A DNA stretch of 64,000 nucleotides from Mycobacterium angelicum (lineage in GTDB: Bacteria; Actinomycetota; Actinomycetes; Mycobacteriales; Mycobacteriaceae), in the NCBI RefSeq assembly GCF_002086155.1, contig NZ_MVHE01000012.1:62001-126000 (forward strand). Direction: 5' to 3'. The notes below the pieces were generated by a model. The model was not told the DNA's origin and made no database searches. It saw only the letters and a list, made by a program, of their open reading frames with translations. The position numbers were made by a program, and so were the translations under genes. Positions 48,114 through 57,940 of this stretch are shown piece by piece. Numbering within the stretch: position 1 is the first letter of the stretch; every line of letters begins with the position of its first letter.

Positions 48114-48305
48114 CTTGACCCGATGGAAACCCGATGGAAAGGAGTGCGCAGCCTCCCCAACCCGTCCAGGGCGGCCCCGGTGGGGTGCGGCACCCGTGGC
48201 CGGGCGATCTGAAATTGAATTGTTTCCAACAAGCCCAGTAAGAGCGGGTATCGTCCGCCCGTAACGACCACGTCAACCGGTAAGGAGGGGTCCAAGATTT
48301 TCAGG

Positions 48306-48728
48306 GTGCTTTCGCGGACTTGGATTCCACTGGTCATCGTGGTGGTGGTGACCATCGGCGGCTTCACCGTATACCGCGTCCGCGGCTTCTTCGCCTCTGA
48401 TAAGCGCGAGTCCTATGCCGACAGCAACCTGGAAAGCACTAAGCCTTTCAATCCCAAGCGGCTGGTTTATGAGGTCTTCGGGCCGCCCGGAACGGTCGCA
48501 GATATCAGCTATTTCGATGTCAATGGCGACCCGAAACGAGTCGATAATGCACAGCTGCCATGGTCGATCCACATCACGACCAATTTGGCGGCGGTGATGG
48601 GAAACCTTGTCGCGCAAGGCGATACGAATAGCATCGGCTGCCGGATCTTGGTGGACGATGTCGTCAAAGCAGAAAGAATCAGCAACGAGGTAAACGCCTA
48701 TACGTTCTGCTTGGTGAAATCCGCGTGA
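48306..48728 (+). CDS. mmpS4: MmpS4 accessory protein
   Basis: 140 residues from GTG 48306 ([29 protein letters not shown]), aligning with the start of the M. tuberculosis protein. One N-terminal helix anchors an external beta-sandwich with [28 protein letters not shown], and cysteines in GCRILVDD and YTFCLVKSA. It works with MmpL4 in siderophore export. AAGGAGG (48282-48288) is 17 bases from the GTG but 8 bases from an in-frame ATT at 48297, so initiation could be at the rare ATT (adding three residues). Its stop overlaps the mmpL4 GTG. Confidence 0.92.
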   Translation: MLSRTWIPLVIVVVVTIGGFTVYRVRGFFASDKRESYADSNLESTKPFNPKRLVYEVFGPPGTVADISYFDVNGDPKRVDNAQLPWSIHITTNLAAVMGNLVAQGDTNSIGCRILVDDVVKAERISNEVNAYTFCLVKSA

Positions 48729-51616
48729 GTACCAAATTCGCGAACGACGTGGAAACCAACGGCCACCCGGAGAGGCCCCGCGTCGCGCGATTGATCCACG
48801 CGTTTTCGATACCCATCATCCTTTTCTGGCTGCTGGTTTGCGTTGCCCTCAGCGTGTTCGTCCCATCGCTGGAACAGGTGGGGCAAACACGTTCGGTGTC
48901 GCTGAGCCCCAAGGAGGCTCCCTCGTTCGAGGCCATGAAGCGCATCGGCAAGGTGTTCAAGGAAGGCACCAGCGACAGCATCGGGATGCTCATCCTCGAG
49001 GGCAAGGAACCTCTCGGGGAGGAGGCCCACAGGTACTACGACACCCTGATCCGCAAATTGCGGGCCGACCCCAAACACGTACAGAGTGTCCAGGATTTCT
49101 GGGGCGATCCCCTCACCGCCGCGGGCGCGCAGAGCAACGACGGCAAGGCCGCCTACGTTCAATTGGCTCTCGGCGGCAACCAGGGTGAAGCGCTAGCCGG
49201 TGAATCCGTCGATGCGGTGCGCAAGATCGTCGCCGATACGCCGGCGCCGCCCGGAATCACCGTTTATGTCACCGGGCCGGCAGCACTGGCCGCCGACATG
49301 CACACCGCCGGCGACAAATCCATGATCAGGATCACCGCGGTGACAGTGGCCGTGATCTTCGTGATGTTGCTGCTGGTCTACCGGTCGATCATCACGGTGA
49401 TTCTGCTGCTGCTAACCGTTGGGGTTGAACTGACCGCAGCTCGGGGGGTGGTCGCGCTATTGGGCCAAACCGGGCTGATCGGGTTGTCCACCTTTGCGGT
49501 CAGCCTGCTCACTTCGCTGGCCATCGCAGCGGGAACTGACTACGGGATATTTTTCATCGGCCGCTACCAGGAGGCCCGCCAGGCAGGCGAGGAAAAAGAA
49601 GCGGCCTTCTACACCATGTACCGCGGGACCGCGCACGTCATCGTCGGTTCTGGCTTGACCATCGCCGGGGCCACCTTCTGCCTCAGATTCGCCCGGATGC
49701 CCTACTTCGAGACCCTGGGCATTCCTTGCGCGGCTGGGATGCTGGTCGCGGTGGCCGTCGCGATGACGCTGGGACCCGCGGTTTTGCATCTGGGCAGCCG
49801 GATCGGGCTCTTCGATCCCAAGCGACAGCTCAAGACTCGGGGCTGGCGCCGCGTCGGCACCGTGGTGGTTCGCTGGCCGCTGCCGATTCTGGCCGCCACC
49901 CTCGCGGTCGCCCTGATCGGCCTGCTCGCACTGCCCGGATACAAGGTCAGCTACAACGACCGGGCGTACCTCCCGGGGTTCATCCCCTCCAACGAGGGAT
50001 ACGCGGCCGCAGATCGCCATTTCTCGCAGGCCCGCATGAAACCCGAGATATTGATGATCGAATCCGATCACGATATGCGAAATCCCGCGGATTTCCTGGT
50101 CCTGGACAGGCTGGCCAAAGGAATCTTCCGCGTCCCCGGCATTTCACGGGTGCAGGCGATCACCAGGCCGGACGGAACGACGATGGACCACACGTCGATT
50201 CCCTTCCAGATGAGCATGCAGAACGCGGGTCAACTGCAGACCATGCGCTACCAGCGCGACCGCATGGACGACATGCTCAAACAGGCCGACTTGATGAGTC
50301 AAACCATCGCGATCCTGCAGCACATGCAGGAGCTGATGCAGCAGATGGCCGACACCACCCACCGCATGGTCGGCGACACCGAACAGATGAAGGAAATCAC
50401 CGATGAATTACGCGACCACATAGCGGATTTCGAGGATTTCTGGCGCCCGATCCGTAGCTACTTCTACTGGGAAAAGCACTGCTACGACATTCCGATCTGC
50501 TGGTCGTTGCGGTCGATATTCGATGCGCTCGACGGAGTGGACCAGATCGCGGAGAAGATAACCGCGCTGTTGGGCGACCTGCGGGTGATGGATGCGCTGG
50601 TGCCGCAGATGGTCGCGCAGCTCCCCCCGCAGATCGCAGTCATGACGGAAATGCGGACCCAGATACTGACGATGCACAGCACCATGATGGGCATCTACGA
50701 CCAAATGGACGAGATGAGCGACAACGCGACCGCCATGGGACACGCGTTCGACGCCGCCAAGAACGACGATTCGTTCTACCTGCCGCCGGAGGTCTTCAAG
50801 AACAAGGACTTCCAGCGCGCTATGAATTCGTTCTTGTCATCCGACGGACATGCGGCCCGCTTCATCATCCTGCACCGCGGCGATCCGCAATCGACCGAGG
50901 GCATCAACAGCATCGACCAGATACGCACGGCCGCCGAGGAGGCGCTCAAGGGAACTCCGCTGGAAGACTCCAAGATTTATCTGGCCGGCACGGCCGCGGT
51001 CTTCCATGACATTTCACAGGGCGCGCAGTGGGACCTGCTGATCGCGGGCATCTCGTCACTCTGCCTCATTTTCGTCATCATGCTGATCATCACGCGAGCC
51101 TTTATCGCCGCCGCGGTGATCGTGGGCACGGTAGCGCTTTCGCTCGGTGCGTCGTTCGGGCTCTCGGTGCTGCTGTGGCAACACATCCTGGAATTCCGGC
51201 TGCACTGGCTGGTGCTGGCGATGTCGGTGATCGTGTTGCTGGCCGTGGGATCTGACTACAACCTGCTGTTGGTCTCCCGGTTCAAACAGGAGATAGGCGC
51301 GGGATTGAATACCGGCATCATCCGGTCGATGGGCGGGACGGGCAAGGTGGTGACGAACGCGGGCCTCGTATTCGCCTTCACCATGGCGTCCATGGCGGTC
51401 AGCGACCTGCGGGTCATCGGTCAGGTCGGTACCACGATCGGGCTGGGCCTGCTGTTCGACACGTTGATCGTGCGCTCCTTCATGACGCCGTCCATCGCCG
51501 CGTTGCTGGGCCGCTGGTTCTGGTGGCCGATGCGGGTGCGCAGCCGGCCGCTTAGAACTCCGGCAGCCCCGAAGGAACCCCAACCCGAGGATCGCACGCT
51601 GGCCTACAGCGACTGA
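48725..51616 (+). CDS. mmpL4: RND-type exporter MmpL4
   Basis: 963 residues from a GTG overlapping the mmpS4 stop. About 12 helices; proton-relay Asp-Tyr pairs in [14 protein letters not shown] and [13 protein letters not shown]. The periplasmic helical insertion has [43 protein letters not shown] segment ([27 protein letters not shown]) is shared with the paralogue at 43879. It exports siderophores across the inner membrane using the proton gradient. By gene order (between mmpS4 and Rv0449c) this is the true mmpL4 orthologue. Confidence 0.95.
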   Translation: MSTKFANDVETNGHPERPRVARLIHAFSIPIILFWLLVCVALSVFVPSLEQVGQTRSVSLSPKEAPSFEAMKRIGKVFKEGTSDSIGMLILEGKEPLGEEAHRYYDTLIRKLRADPKHVQSVQDFWGDPLTAAGAQSNDGKAAYVQLALGGNQGEALAGESVDAVRKIVADTPAPPGITVYVTGPAALAADMHTAGDKSMIRITAVTVAVIFVMLLLVYRSIITVILLLLTVGVELTAARGVVALLGQTGLIGLSTFAVSLLTSLAIAAGTDYGIFFIGRYQEARQAGEEKEAAFYTMYRGTAHVIVGSGLTIAGATFCLRFARMPYFETLGIPCAAGMLVAVAVAMTLGPAVLHLGSRIGLFDPKRQLKTRGWRRVGTVVVRWPLPILAATLAVALIGLLALPGYKVSYNDRAYLPGFIPSNEGYAAADRHFSQARMKPEILMIESDHDMRNPADFLVLDRLAKGIFRVPGISRVQAITRPDGTTMDHTSIPFQMSMQNAGQLQTMRYQRDRMDDMLKQADLMSQTIAILQHMQELMQQMADTTHRMVGDTEQMKEITDELRDHIADFEDFWRPIRSYFYWEKHCYDIPICWSLRSIFDALDGVDQIAEKITALLGDLRVMDALVPQMVAQLPPQIAVMTEMRTQILTMHSTMMGIYDQMDEMSDNATAMGHAFDAAKNDDSFYLPPEVFKNKDFQRAMNSFLSSDGHAARFIILHRGDPQSTEGINSIDQIRTAAEEALKGTPLEDSKIYLAGTAAVFHDISQGAQWDLLIAGISSLCLIFVIMLIITRAFIAAAVIVGTVALSLGASFGLSVLLWQHILEFRLHWLVLAMSVIVLLAVGSDYNLLLVSRFKQEIGAGLNTGIIRSMGGTGKVVTNAGLVFAFTMASMAVSDLRVIGQVGTTIGLGLLFDTLIVRSFMTPSIAALLGRWFWWPMRVRSRPLRTPAAPKEPQPEDRTLAYSD

Positions 51617-51668
51617 CGTGGGCTGAACCGGACCCCATCCGCCTGGCCGTCGGCTTCGAATACCGGAT

Positions 51669-52991
51669 GTGCAGCAGATACATCCATCGGGCCGGCCGCA
51701 GCGCTCAGTAGCGGTAATCGGCAGCGGCGTGGCCGGCCTTACCGCCGCCTACCTGCTGGCCGGACAGGACCAGGTCACCCTGTATGAGGCGGACCATCGG
51801 CTGGGCGGGCATGCCCACACGCACCAGGTGGACAACGGTGACGGCGACGTCGTAGCCGTCGACTCGGCGTTCTTGGTGCACAACGACCGGACCTACCCCA
51901 CGTTGTGCCGATTGTTCGCCGAACTCGGTGTGCCAACCCAGGACTCGGATATGTCGATGTCGGTGCGGGCCGACGACATCGGCCTGGAATACGCCGGCGC
52001 GCTGGGCGCCCGTGGGCTGTTCGCCTGCCGGCAGTCGCTGCGGCCGCGCTACCTGCTGATGCTCGGTGAGATCCTGCGGTTCCATCGTGCCGCGTCGGCG
52101 CTGCTGCGCGCGGCCGATGGGGGCGCCGACAGCGATCAGGAGACGCTGGAAAGCTTCCTCAACCGGCACCGCTTCTCGTCGTATTTCGTCGACTACTTCA
52201 TGACGCCGTTGGTGGCCGCGGTGTGGTCGTGTGCGAGTGCGGACGCGCTGCGGTATCCGGCCCGGTACCTGTTCGTGTTCCTCGAACACCACGGCATGCT
52301 CACGGTTTTCGGCTCACCGACGTGGCGCACGGTGACGTCGGGCTCGGTCACCTACGTGCGGGCCATCGCAGATCGGCTCGACGAGGTATTGGTTGGGACA
52401 CCGGTGCATTCGCTGCGACGGGTGCCCGACGGGGTGCTGGTGGGAGCCGGGAACAACCCGCCGCGGTTGTTCGACGCCGCCGTTGTCGCCGTCCACCCCG
52501 ACCAGGCGCTGCTGCTACTGGACGAGCCGACAACGCGGGAGCGTGCCGTTCTGGGCGCGATCTCCTACTCGACCAATCGCGCCCAGCTGCACACCGACGA
52601 GTCGGTGCTGCCCCGCCACCGCGGCGCACGCGCATCGTGGAACTACCTGGTGACACCCGAGCAGGACCACGTGGTGGTCAGCTATGACGTCAGCAGGCTG
52701 ATGCGTATCGGTGGCAGCCGCCGGTTTCTGGTGACCCTGGGCGGCCATGACCTGGTGGACCCTGACTCGGTGCTGGCCGAGATGACCTACAGCCACCCCT
52801 TGTACACACCGGAATCCGTTGCGGCTCAACAGATGCTGCCGTCACTCGACGACGACCGGGTGGTGTTCGCCGGCGCCTACCACGGCTGGGGCTTTCACGA
52901 GGACGGCGCGGCGTCCGGACTGCGCGCGGCCCGCCGCCTCGGCGCGGACTGGCCTGTTGCGAGCCGGCAAAAGGTGGTGGTCCCGTGCTGA
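51669..52991 (+). CDS. FAD-dependent amine-oxidase-fold protein, Rv0449c-like
   Basis: 440 residues from a GTG. The FAD fingerprint is VAVIGSGVAGLTAAYLLAG near residue 14, with the GG-doublet motif EADHRLGGHAHTHQV. The C-terminal FAD segment is VVFAGAYHGWGFHEDGAASGLRAARRL. This is the NAD(P)/FAD protein regularly paired with DUF1365 and cyclopropane-synthase-like genes, as it is here. It probably modifies an unsaturated acyl chain, but the reaction is not established. It overlaps the next gene by seven bases. Confidence 0.9.
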   Translation: MQQIHPSGRPQRSVAVIGSGVAGLTAAYLLAGQDQVTLYEADHRLGGHAHTHQVDNGDGDVVAVDSAFLVHNDRTYPTLCRLFAELGVPTQDSDMSMSVRADDIGLEYAGALGARGLFACRQSLRPRYLLMLGEILRFHRAASALLRAADGGADSDQETLESFLNRHRFSSYFVDYFMTPLVAAVWSCASADALRYPARYLFVFLEHHGMLTVFGSPTWRTVTSGSVTYVRAIADRLDEVLVGTPVHSLRRVPDGVLVGAGNNPPRLFDAAVVAVHPDQALLLLDEPTTRERAVLGAISYSTNRAQLHTDESVLPRHRGARASWNYLVTPEQDHVVVSYDVSRLMRIGGSRRFLVTLGGHDLVDPDSVLAEMTYSHPLYTPESVAAQQMLPSLDDDRVVFAGAYHGWGFHEDGAASGLRAARRLGADWPVASRQKVVVPC

Positions 52992-53695
52992 CCCAAGCTC
53001 GCACTCCGGCGATCTATCGCACCACCATCAGCCATGCCCGTCAGGTCCCGGTGCACCACGCGTTCGAGTACCGCGGCTACAGCTGGTATGTCGACGTCGA
53101 CGAGCTGCCGCGGCTGCCCTGGTGGCTGCGAGCGTTCGCGCGGTTCCACGCCGACGACCACTTCGCGCCGGGCTCACACGGCTCGCTGCGCGACCGGCTG
53201 GAAGCGTTCTTCGCCGATCGCGGTGTGGCCGTGCCCAACGGGCGCATCACCGCGCTGTTGCAGGCCCGCGTCTTGGGCTACGTGTTCAACCCGATCAGCG
53301 TGTTCTGGTGCCACGACCGCGACGGCAGCGTGCGCCACGTGATAGCCGAGGTGCACAACACCTACGGCGAGCGCCATGCTTACCTGCTGCCGCCGGCCGA
53401 TGCGCCCGTATCGGTCAACAAGGAGTTCTACGTCTCGCCCTTCAATCCGGTGGACGGCCATTACCTGGTGTTGGCACCGCAACCCGACCACGACGTCGAC
53501 ATTGCGGTGTCGCTGCACCGCGAGCAGCGACTGGCCTTCACAGCGACCCTGCGCGGGACGCGGCGACCGGCGAGCGTGAAACACGTTGTGCTGATGCAGA
53601 TCATTGCGCCGCTGGAGCCGTTGCTGGTGGCCACTCGCATTCGGATACAGGGGATCAGATTATGGCTGCGTGGAGTTCCGGTGGTACCGCGATGA
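52985..53695 (+). CDS. DUF1365 protein, Rv0448c-like
   Basis: 236 residues. Family blocks: RHVPVHHAFEYRGYSWYVDVDELP-like opening (RQVPVHHAFEYRGYSWYVDVD), RVLGYVFNPISVFWCHDRDG, VIAEVHNTYGERHAYLL, KEFYVSPFNPVDGHY. No cofactor motif is evident. DUF1365 genes occur beside fatty-acid methyltransferases and amine-oxidase-like genes in many bacteria, including singlet-oxygen-responsive clusters, so a role in modified fatty-acid formation is likely. Its stop overlaps the ufaA1 ATG. Confidence 0.9.
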   Translation: MLTQARTPAIYRTTISHARQVPVHHAFEYRGYSWYVDVDELPRLPWWLRAFARFHADDHFAPGSHGSLRDRLEAFFADRGVAVPNGRITALLQARVLGYVFNPISVFWCHDRDGSVRHVIAEVHNTYGERHAYLLPPADAPVSVNKEFYVSPFNPVDGHYLVLAPQPDHDVDIAVSLHREQRLAFTATLRGTRRPASVKHVVLMQIIAPLEPLLVATRIRIQGIRLWLRGVPVVPR

Positions 53696-54954
53696 GTGTC
53701 CAAACTACTTGCACCGCAATTGATTACCAGCGCTGGCCGGCGGTCGCGCAGGTGCCCTCCGGGCCTGTGGCGACGCTGTCGGCGGGCATTGTCGACCGGC
53801 TGCTGCGCCGCGCGGCCGCCCGCCTGCCGCTGCGGCTGGTCTACCCCGATGGCATGGTGGTCGGTGCCGCCGACCCGACCCTGCCCACCCTGAGGATTCA
53901 TCAGCCCGACGCGATGGCCCGGCGGATCGGACGCCACGGCCTGATCGGCTTCGGCGAGTCCTACATGGCCGGCGAATGGTCGTCGACCGAACTCACCGCG
54001 GTGCTGACCGTGCTGGCCGAATCGGTGGCCGACCTGGTTCCGCGCGGGCTGCACTGGCTGCGCCCGCTCGCGCCGGCCTTTCAGCCGACGTGGCGAGACC
54101 CCAGCCGGGATCAGGCCCGCCGCAACGTCGCCGAGCACTACGACCTGTCGAATGAGTTATTCGCCGAGTTCCTCGACGAGACCATGACCTATTCCAGTGC
54201 GCTGTTCACCCAACTGCCGGCATCGTGGTCCGACCTCGCGGCGGCCCAGCATCGCAAGATCGACCGGCTGCTGGACATGGCCGGGGTGCAACGCGGCAGC
54301 CGGGTCCTCGAGATCGGCACCGGCTGGGGCGAGTTGTGCATCCGGGCGGCCGCCCGTGGGGCCCACATCCGCTCGGTGACCTTGTCGGTCGAACAGCAGC
54401 GGCTGGCGCAGCAGCGGGTCGCTCTTGCGGACCTGTCTCACCTGGTTGAGATCGAGCTGTGCGACTACCGCGATGTGCGGGGCAGCTACGACTGCGTGGT
54501 CTCGGTCGAAATGGTGGAGGCGGTCGGATACCGTTCGTGGCCCACGTATTTCGCCGCCTTGGAACAACTCGTGCGGCCCGGTGGACGGGTCGCGATCCAG
54601 GCGATCACCATGCCGCACGAGCGGATGCTGGCCACCCGCAACACCCACACCTGGATACAGAAGTACATCTTCCCCGGCGGACTGCTACCGTCCACCGAGG
54701 CCATCGTCGGTATCACTGAGCGCCACACCGGGTTGCGCACGGTCGACACGGCCTCGCTGCGACCGCATTACGCCGAAACCCTGCGGCTGTGGCGGCAGCG
54801 ATTCTTGCAGCGGCGAGATCGATTGGCGCAGTTGGGTTTCGACGAGGTGTTCGGACGCATGTGGGAGCTGTATCTGGCGTACTCGGAGGCCGGATTCCGG
54901 TCGGGTTATCTGGACGTCTACCAGTGGACGTTCGAACGGGACGGCACACCATGA
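53692..54954 (+). CDS. ufaA1: Cyclopropane-fatty-acid-synthase-like methyltransferase UfaA1
   Basis: 420 residues from the ATG overlapping the previous stop; the longer frame before it runs across Rv0448c and is rejected. An N-terminal domain of about 110 residues (SCP2-like in this family) precedes the SAM methyltransferase domain with HYDLSNELFAEFLDETMTYSSALF, LEIGTGWGELCIRAA and VEMVEAVGYRSWPTYF. The orthologue has been reported to make tuberculostearic (10-methylstearic) acid. It acts on acyl chains of membrane phospholipids from the cytosol side. It overlaps Rv0446c by four bases. Confidence 0.93.
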   Translation: MSVQTTCTAIDYQRWPAVAQVPSGPVATLSAGIVDRLLRRAAARLPLRLVYPDGMVVGAADPTLPTLRIHQPDAMARRIGRHGLIGFGESYMAGEWSSTELTAVLTVLAESVADLVPRGLHWLRPLAPAFQPTWRDPSRDQARRNVAEHYDLSNELFAEFLDETMTYSSALFTQLPASWSDLAAAQHRKIDRLLDMAGVQRGSRVLEIGTGWGELCIRAAARGAHIRSVTLSVEQQRLAQQRVALADLSHLVEIELCDYRDVRGSYDCVVSVEMVEAVGYRSWPTYFAALEQLVRPGGRVAIQAITMPHERMLATRNTHTWIQKYIFPGGLLPSTEAIVGITERHTGLRTVDTASLRPHYAETLRLWRQRFLQRRDRLAQLGFDEVFGRMWELYLAYSEAGFRSGYLDVYQWTFERDGTP

Positions 54955-55742
54955 CCGAGACCGGCATCTTGGCGGTAACCGGCGCCTCGGCTCTGGCGCT
55001 GACGGTGGTGCATTCGGTCACCTTCCTGATCGGCCGAAGGATCGGCCGCTACAACGTCGTCGACACCGCTTGGGGCATCGGGTTTATCGCGGTGGCCGCC
55101 GTCGCCGCCGTGATCGGGCATGGGGATCCGGCGCGCCGATGGCTGTTGCTGGCGCTGGTGACCATTTGGGGTTGCCGACTGAGCTGGCACATGTACCGCA
55201 AGAGTGCGGGCAAGGGTGAAGATCCGCGTTACGTCGACCTGCTGCGCGGCGCCTCGGTGGGCCAGGTGGTGCGCAAGGTGTTCGTGTTGCAGGGCTTCTT
55301 GACGCTGTTCATCTCCTTCCCGCTGCAGCTGTCCGCGGTCGGCGGGCCGACGCCCAAGCCGTTGTGGCCGGTACTGGGCGTGGGGGTGTGCGTGTGGCTG
55401 ATCGGCGTCGTCTTCGAAGCGGTAGGCGACCGGCAGCTGCGGAAATTCAAGGCCGACCCCGCCAATCGCGGCGTGATCATGGACCGCGGGCTGTGGGCCT
55501 GGACGCGCCATCCCAACTACTTCGGCGACGCCTGTGTCTGGTGGGGGCTCTGGCTGATCACCATCAACGGCTGGGTACCGCTGATTACGGTCGTCTCGCC
55601 GTTGTTGATGACGTATTTCCTGGTGGATGTGAGCGGGGCGCGGCTCACCGAGAAGTACATGAAGGGCCGCCCCGGATTTTCCGAATACCAAAATCGGACA
55701 GCATATTTCATACCGCGCCCACCCCGATCGGCACGACGGTGA
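54951..55742 (+). CDS. DUF1295 / steroid-5-alpha-reductase-like membrane protein, Rv0446c-like
   Basis: 263 residues with six to seven helices. The C-terminal signature of the DUF1295/ICMT-like fold is DRGLWAWTRHPNYFGDACVWWGLWLI followed by MKGRPGFSEYQNRTAYFIP. Members reduce or methylate lipid-like substrates using NADPH or SAM; the activity here is unknown. Its operon position after ufaA1 suggests it takes part in the same acyl-chain modification, perhaps the reductive step. The ATG overlaps the ufaA1 stop. sigK starts 48 bases downstream. Confidence 0.9.
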   Translation: MTETGILAVTGASALALTVVHSVTFLIGRRIGRYNVVDTAWGIGFIAVAAVAAVIGHGDPARRWLLLALVTIWGCRLSWHMYRKSAGKGEDPRYVDLLRGASVGQVVRKVFVLQGFLTLFISFPLQLSAVGGPTPKPLWPVLGVGVCVWLIGVVFEAVGDRQLRKFKADPANRGVIMDRGLWAWTRHPNYFGDACVWWGLWLITINGWVPLITVVSPLLMTYFLVDVSGARLTEKYMKGRPGFSEYQNRTAYFIPRPPRSARR

Positions 55743-55790
55743 ATACCGGCTTATCGGTTTTGGCCCCGGCTGGCGCTAGGCTACCGATCG

Positions 55791-56354
55791 ATGACCGGAC
55801 CGCCGCAGCTGAGCAGCGACCTGGACGCCTTGCTGCGCCGGGTCGCCCGGGGCGACGCTGCCGCATTCGCGGTGTTCTACGACCAGACGAAAACCCGGGT
55901 ATACGGACTGGTGACCAGGGTGTTACGTGATACCGGCTACAGCGAAGAGACCACCCAGGAGATCTACCTCGAGGTGTGGCGAGGCGCGTCGCAATTCGAC
56001 TCCACCAAGGGCTCGGCGCTGGCCTGGCTGCTGACCATGGCCCACCGGCGCGCCGTCGACCGGGTCCGCAGCGAGCAAGCCGGCAGTCAGCGGGAATCGC
56101 GCTATGGCGTGGCCAATGTCCTACCCGACAGTGATGTCGTCGCCGAGTCGGCGATCGCCGGTGACGAGCGGCGCCGGGTGGCTGATTGCCTGCAGGGCCT
56201 GACCGATGCCCAACGGGAGTGCGTCGAGCTGGCCTACTACGGCGGACTGACGTATGTCGAGGTGTCGCAGCGGTTGGCCACCAACCTCTCGACCATCAAG
56301 TCACGCATCCGCGATGGCCTGCGTGGCCTGCGCAACTGTCTGGACGTGTCATGA
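55791..56354 (+). CDS. sigK: ECF RNA polymerase sigma factor SigK
   Basis: 187 residues. Region 2 ([52 protein letters not shown]) and region 4 ([45 protein letters not shown]) are complete. It directs transcription of its regulon, known to include mpt70/mpt83 in the tuberculosis complex, when released from RskA. The start is an intact ATG (M. bovis variants with a weakened AUA start are known). Its stop overlaps the rskA ATG, the usual arrangement for sigma and anti-sigma pairs. Confidence 0.96.
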   Translation: MTGPPQLSSDLDALLRRVARGDAAAFAVFYDQTKTRVYGLVTRVLRDTGYSEETTQEIYLEVWRGASQFDSTKGSALAWLLTMAHRRAVDRVRSEQAGSQRESRYGVANVLPDSDVVAESAIAGDERRRVADCLQGLTDAQRECVELAYYGGLTYVEVSQRLATNLSTIKSRIRDGLRGLRNCLDVS

Positions 56355-57055
56355 CCGACCCGACCGACTTCGAACTGCTCGAGCTGGCGGCCCCGTATGC
56401 GCTGGACGCCGTATCGGATGAAGAACGAGCCGAGATAGGCCGGCGGGTGGCGGCCGCCTCGCCGCCGATCGCGGCTGCGTTCAACGACGAAGTTCGCGCC
56501 GTCCGCGAGACCATGGCCGTGCTCTCGGCCGCAACGCTCGCGGAACCACCAGAACATCTGCGGGCCGAAATCCTGGCCGCCACAGCGGCCGACAAGTCGG
56601 CCGCTCAAGGCCAAGCACGTTGGCGCACCGCATTTTTCGCGGCAGCGGCGGCGATCGTGGTGGGTCTGGCCGCCTTCGGTGTCGGGGTCTTCACCCGGCC
56701 GGCGCCAACGCCGACGGTCGCCGAGCAGATCCTTGCGGCACCGGATGTGCAAACGGTCTCCCGTCCGCTGGGCGGCGGCACGGCCACGGTGATGTTCTCC
56801 CGTGACCGCAATGCCGGAATGCTGGTGATGAACAATGTGCCCCCACCCTCACCCGGCACCGTCTATCAGATGTGGTTGATCGGAGCCGACGGCGCGACGT
56901 CGGCCGGCACGATGGGCACCGCGGCGGTGACGCCGTCGACCAAGGCGATGCTGGACAACCTCGGCGGCTCAACGGCATTGGCGTTCACCGTCGAACCCGG
57001 GACCGGATCGGTGCAGCCGACCAGTCCGATACTGGCCGAGTTGCCGCTCAAATAA
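56351..57055 (+). CDS. rskA: Anti-sigma-K factor RskA
   Basis: 234 residues from the ATG overlapping the sigK stop. The N-terminal cytosolic anti-sigma domain ([27 protein letters not shown]) binds SigK. One helix spans the membrane ([21 protein letters not shown], about 97-117). The external domain has [35 protein letters not shown], typical of RskA C-terminal domains. Regulated proteolysis frees the sigma factor. No frameshift or premature stop is seen. Confidence 0.95.
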   Translation: MTDPTDFELLELAAPYALDAVSDEERAEIGRRVAAASPPIAAAFNDEVRAVRETMAVLSAATLAEPPEHLRAEILAATAADKSAAQGQARWRTAFFAAAAAIVVGLAAFGVGVFTRPAPTPTVAEQILAAPDVQTVSRPLGGGTATVMFSRDRNAGMLVMNNVPPPSPGTVYQMWLIGADGATSAGTMGTAAVTPSTKAMLDNLGGSTALAFTVEPGTGSVQPTSPILAELPLK

Positions 57056-57064
57056 CCGGCCTCG

Positions 57065-57931
57065 CTAGGACCGCTTGAACAAGCCGCCCAGTACGGCGAG
57101 CAGCACACCCAGTGCGACCAGCGCCACCCCGGCGAGCAGCGTCACGTTCAGCCACAGATGCAAGCTGCCCTCGGCATGGCCGACCATCGCGTCGGCGATC
57201 CGGCGGATGTCACCGGTGGTCCGATTCAGCGCCTCGTTTACATAGCCCCCGCCGGCCTCGATCACGGCCCATCCGGCCGCACCGACCAGTAGCGCGCCGA
57301 CCCCGAGGCTGGTCATCGCCTTGCCGCGGCGGCGTGCGGCGAGCAGGGTCAGCAGCCCGAAGACGCCGCTGAGTGCGGCCGCCCCGAAACTCACCCAGGG
57401 CCCCCACACCGCGAGCCGGTGCAGCTGTCCTTGCCGAATCGATTGCGGCCCGGACGCCCCGGAGACCGCGGTGACCGTCAGAGGGACCTTCAGCGTGTCC
57501 GGCACCTTCACGTTGTGGCTGCTCAAGATTTGCCGAAACGAGCTGTCCTTGAGCATCGGGGCGACGTCGACCGCCCATTGCTCACCGTTGGGCAGCGGAT
57601 CGCTGAACAGCCACCGGTGCGCCGCCCGGTTCACTTGGGCGAACAGCGGCGGGAACGACGAGCTGGCGGTGAAGGCAGTCGCGGCGGCGTGCACCACCGA
57701 ACCGTCGACGGCATAGCGCCCGCCGCCGTGCTCGGCGATGAGTGCCATGGCCCGGGTGGTGAGTTCTGAGGCCATCGCCGACTGCAGCGCGGTGTCGCCG
57801 GCCGCACGCTGGGCCAGCGCGGCGTAGCCGTCCTCGTCGACGATGTTGCGCTGCGCCCACAGCGCAGGAATCGCGATCGCCAGCGCAGCCGTGGCGAGCA
57901 GCCAGCACACCGCCGCAAGCAGGAATCGCAC
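57065..57931 (-). CDS. Membrane protein with external domain, unknown
   Basis: 288 residues from a GTG. An N-terminal helix (LLAAVCWLLATAALAIAIPALW) is followed by an external region of about 145 residues (NIVDEDGYAALAQRAAGDTALQSAMASELTTRAM). Three C-terminal helices close it (VWGPWVSFGAAALSGVFGLLTLLAA, ALLVGAAGWAVIEAG, VTLLAGVALVALGVLLAVLGGLF). The layout resembles other mycobacterial membrane proteins of unknown function. It follows the DinB-like gene by nine bases and shares its transcript. I do not recall it beside rskA in H37Rv. Confidence 0.82.
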   Translation of the reverse strand: MRFLLAAVCWLLATAALAIAIPALWAQRNIVDEDGYAALAQRAAGDTALQSAMASELTTRAMALIAEHGGGRYAVDGSVVHAAATAFTASSSFPPLFAQVNRAAHRWLFSDPLPNGEQWAVDVAPMLKDSSFRQILSSHNVKVPDTLKVPLTVTAVSGASGPQSIRQGQLHRLAVWGPWVSFGAAALSGVFGLLTLLAARRRGKAMTSLGVGALLVGAAGWAVIEAGGGYVNEALNRTTGDIRRIADAMVGHAEGSLHLWLNVTLLAGVALVALGVLLAVLGGLFKRS

Positions 57932-57940
57932 GCTTAGAAC

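Noticed and set aside
48134..48241. 35-codon ORF (MERSAQPPQPV...) in the leader of mmpS4, after a perfect 11-base duplication CCCGATGGAAA
   Set aside because: No ribosome site better than chance and a Pro/Gly-rich composition; the duplication is noted but coding is not supported.
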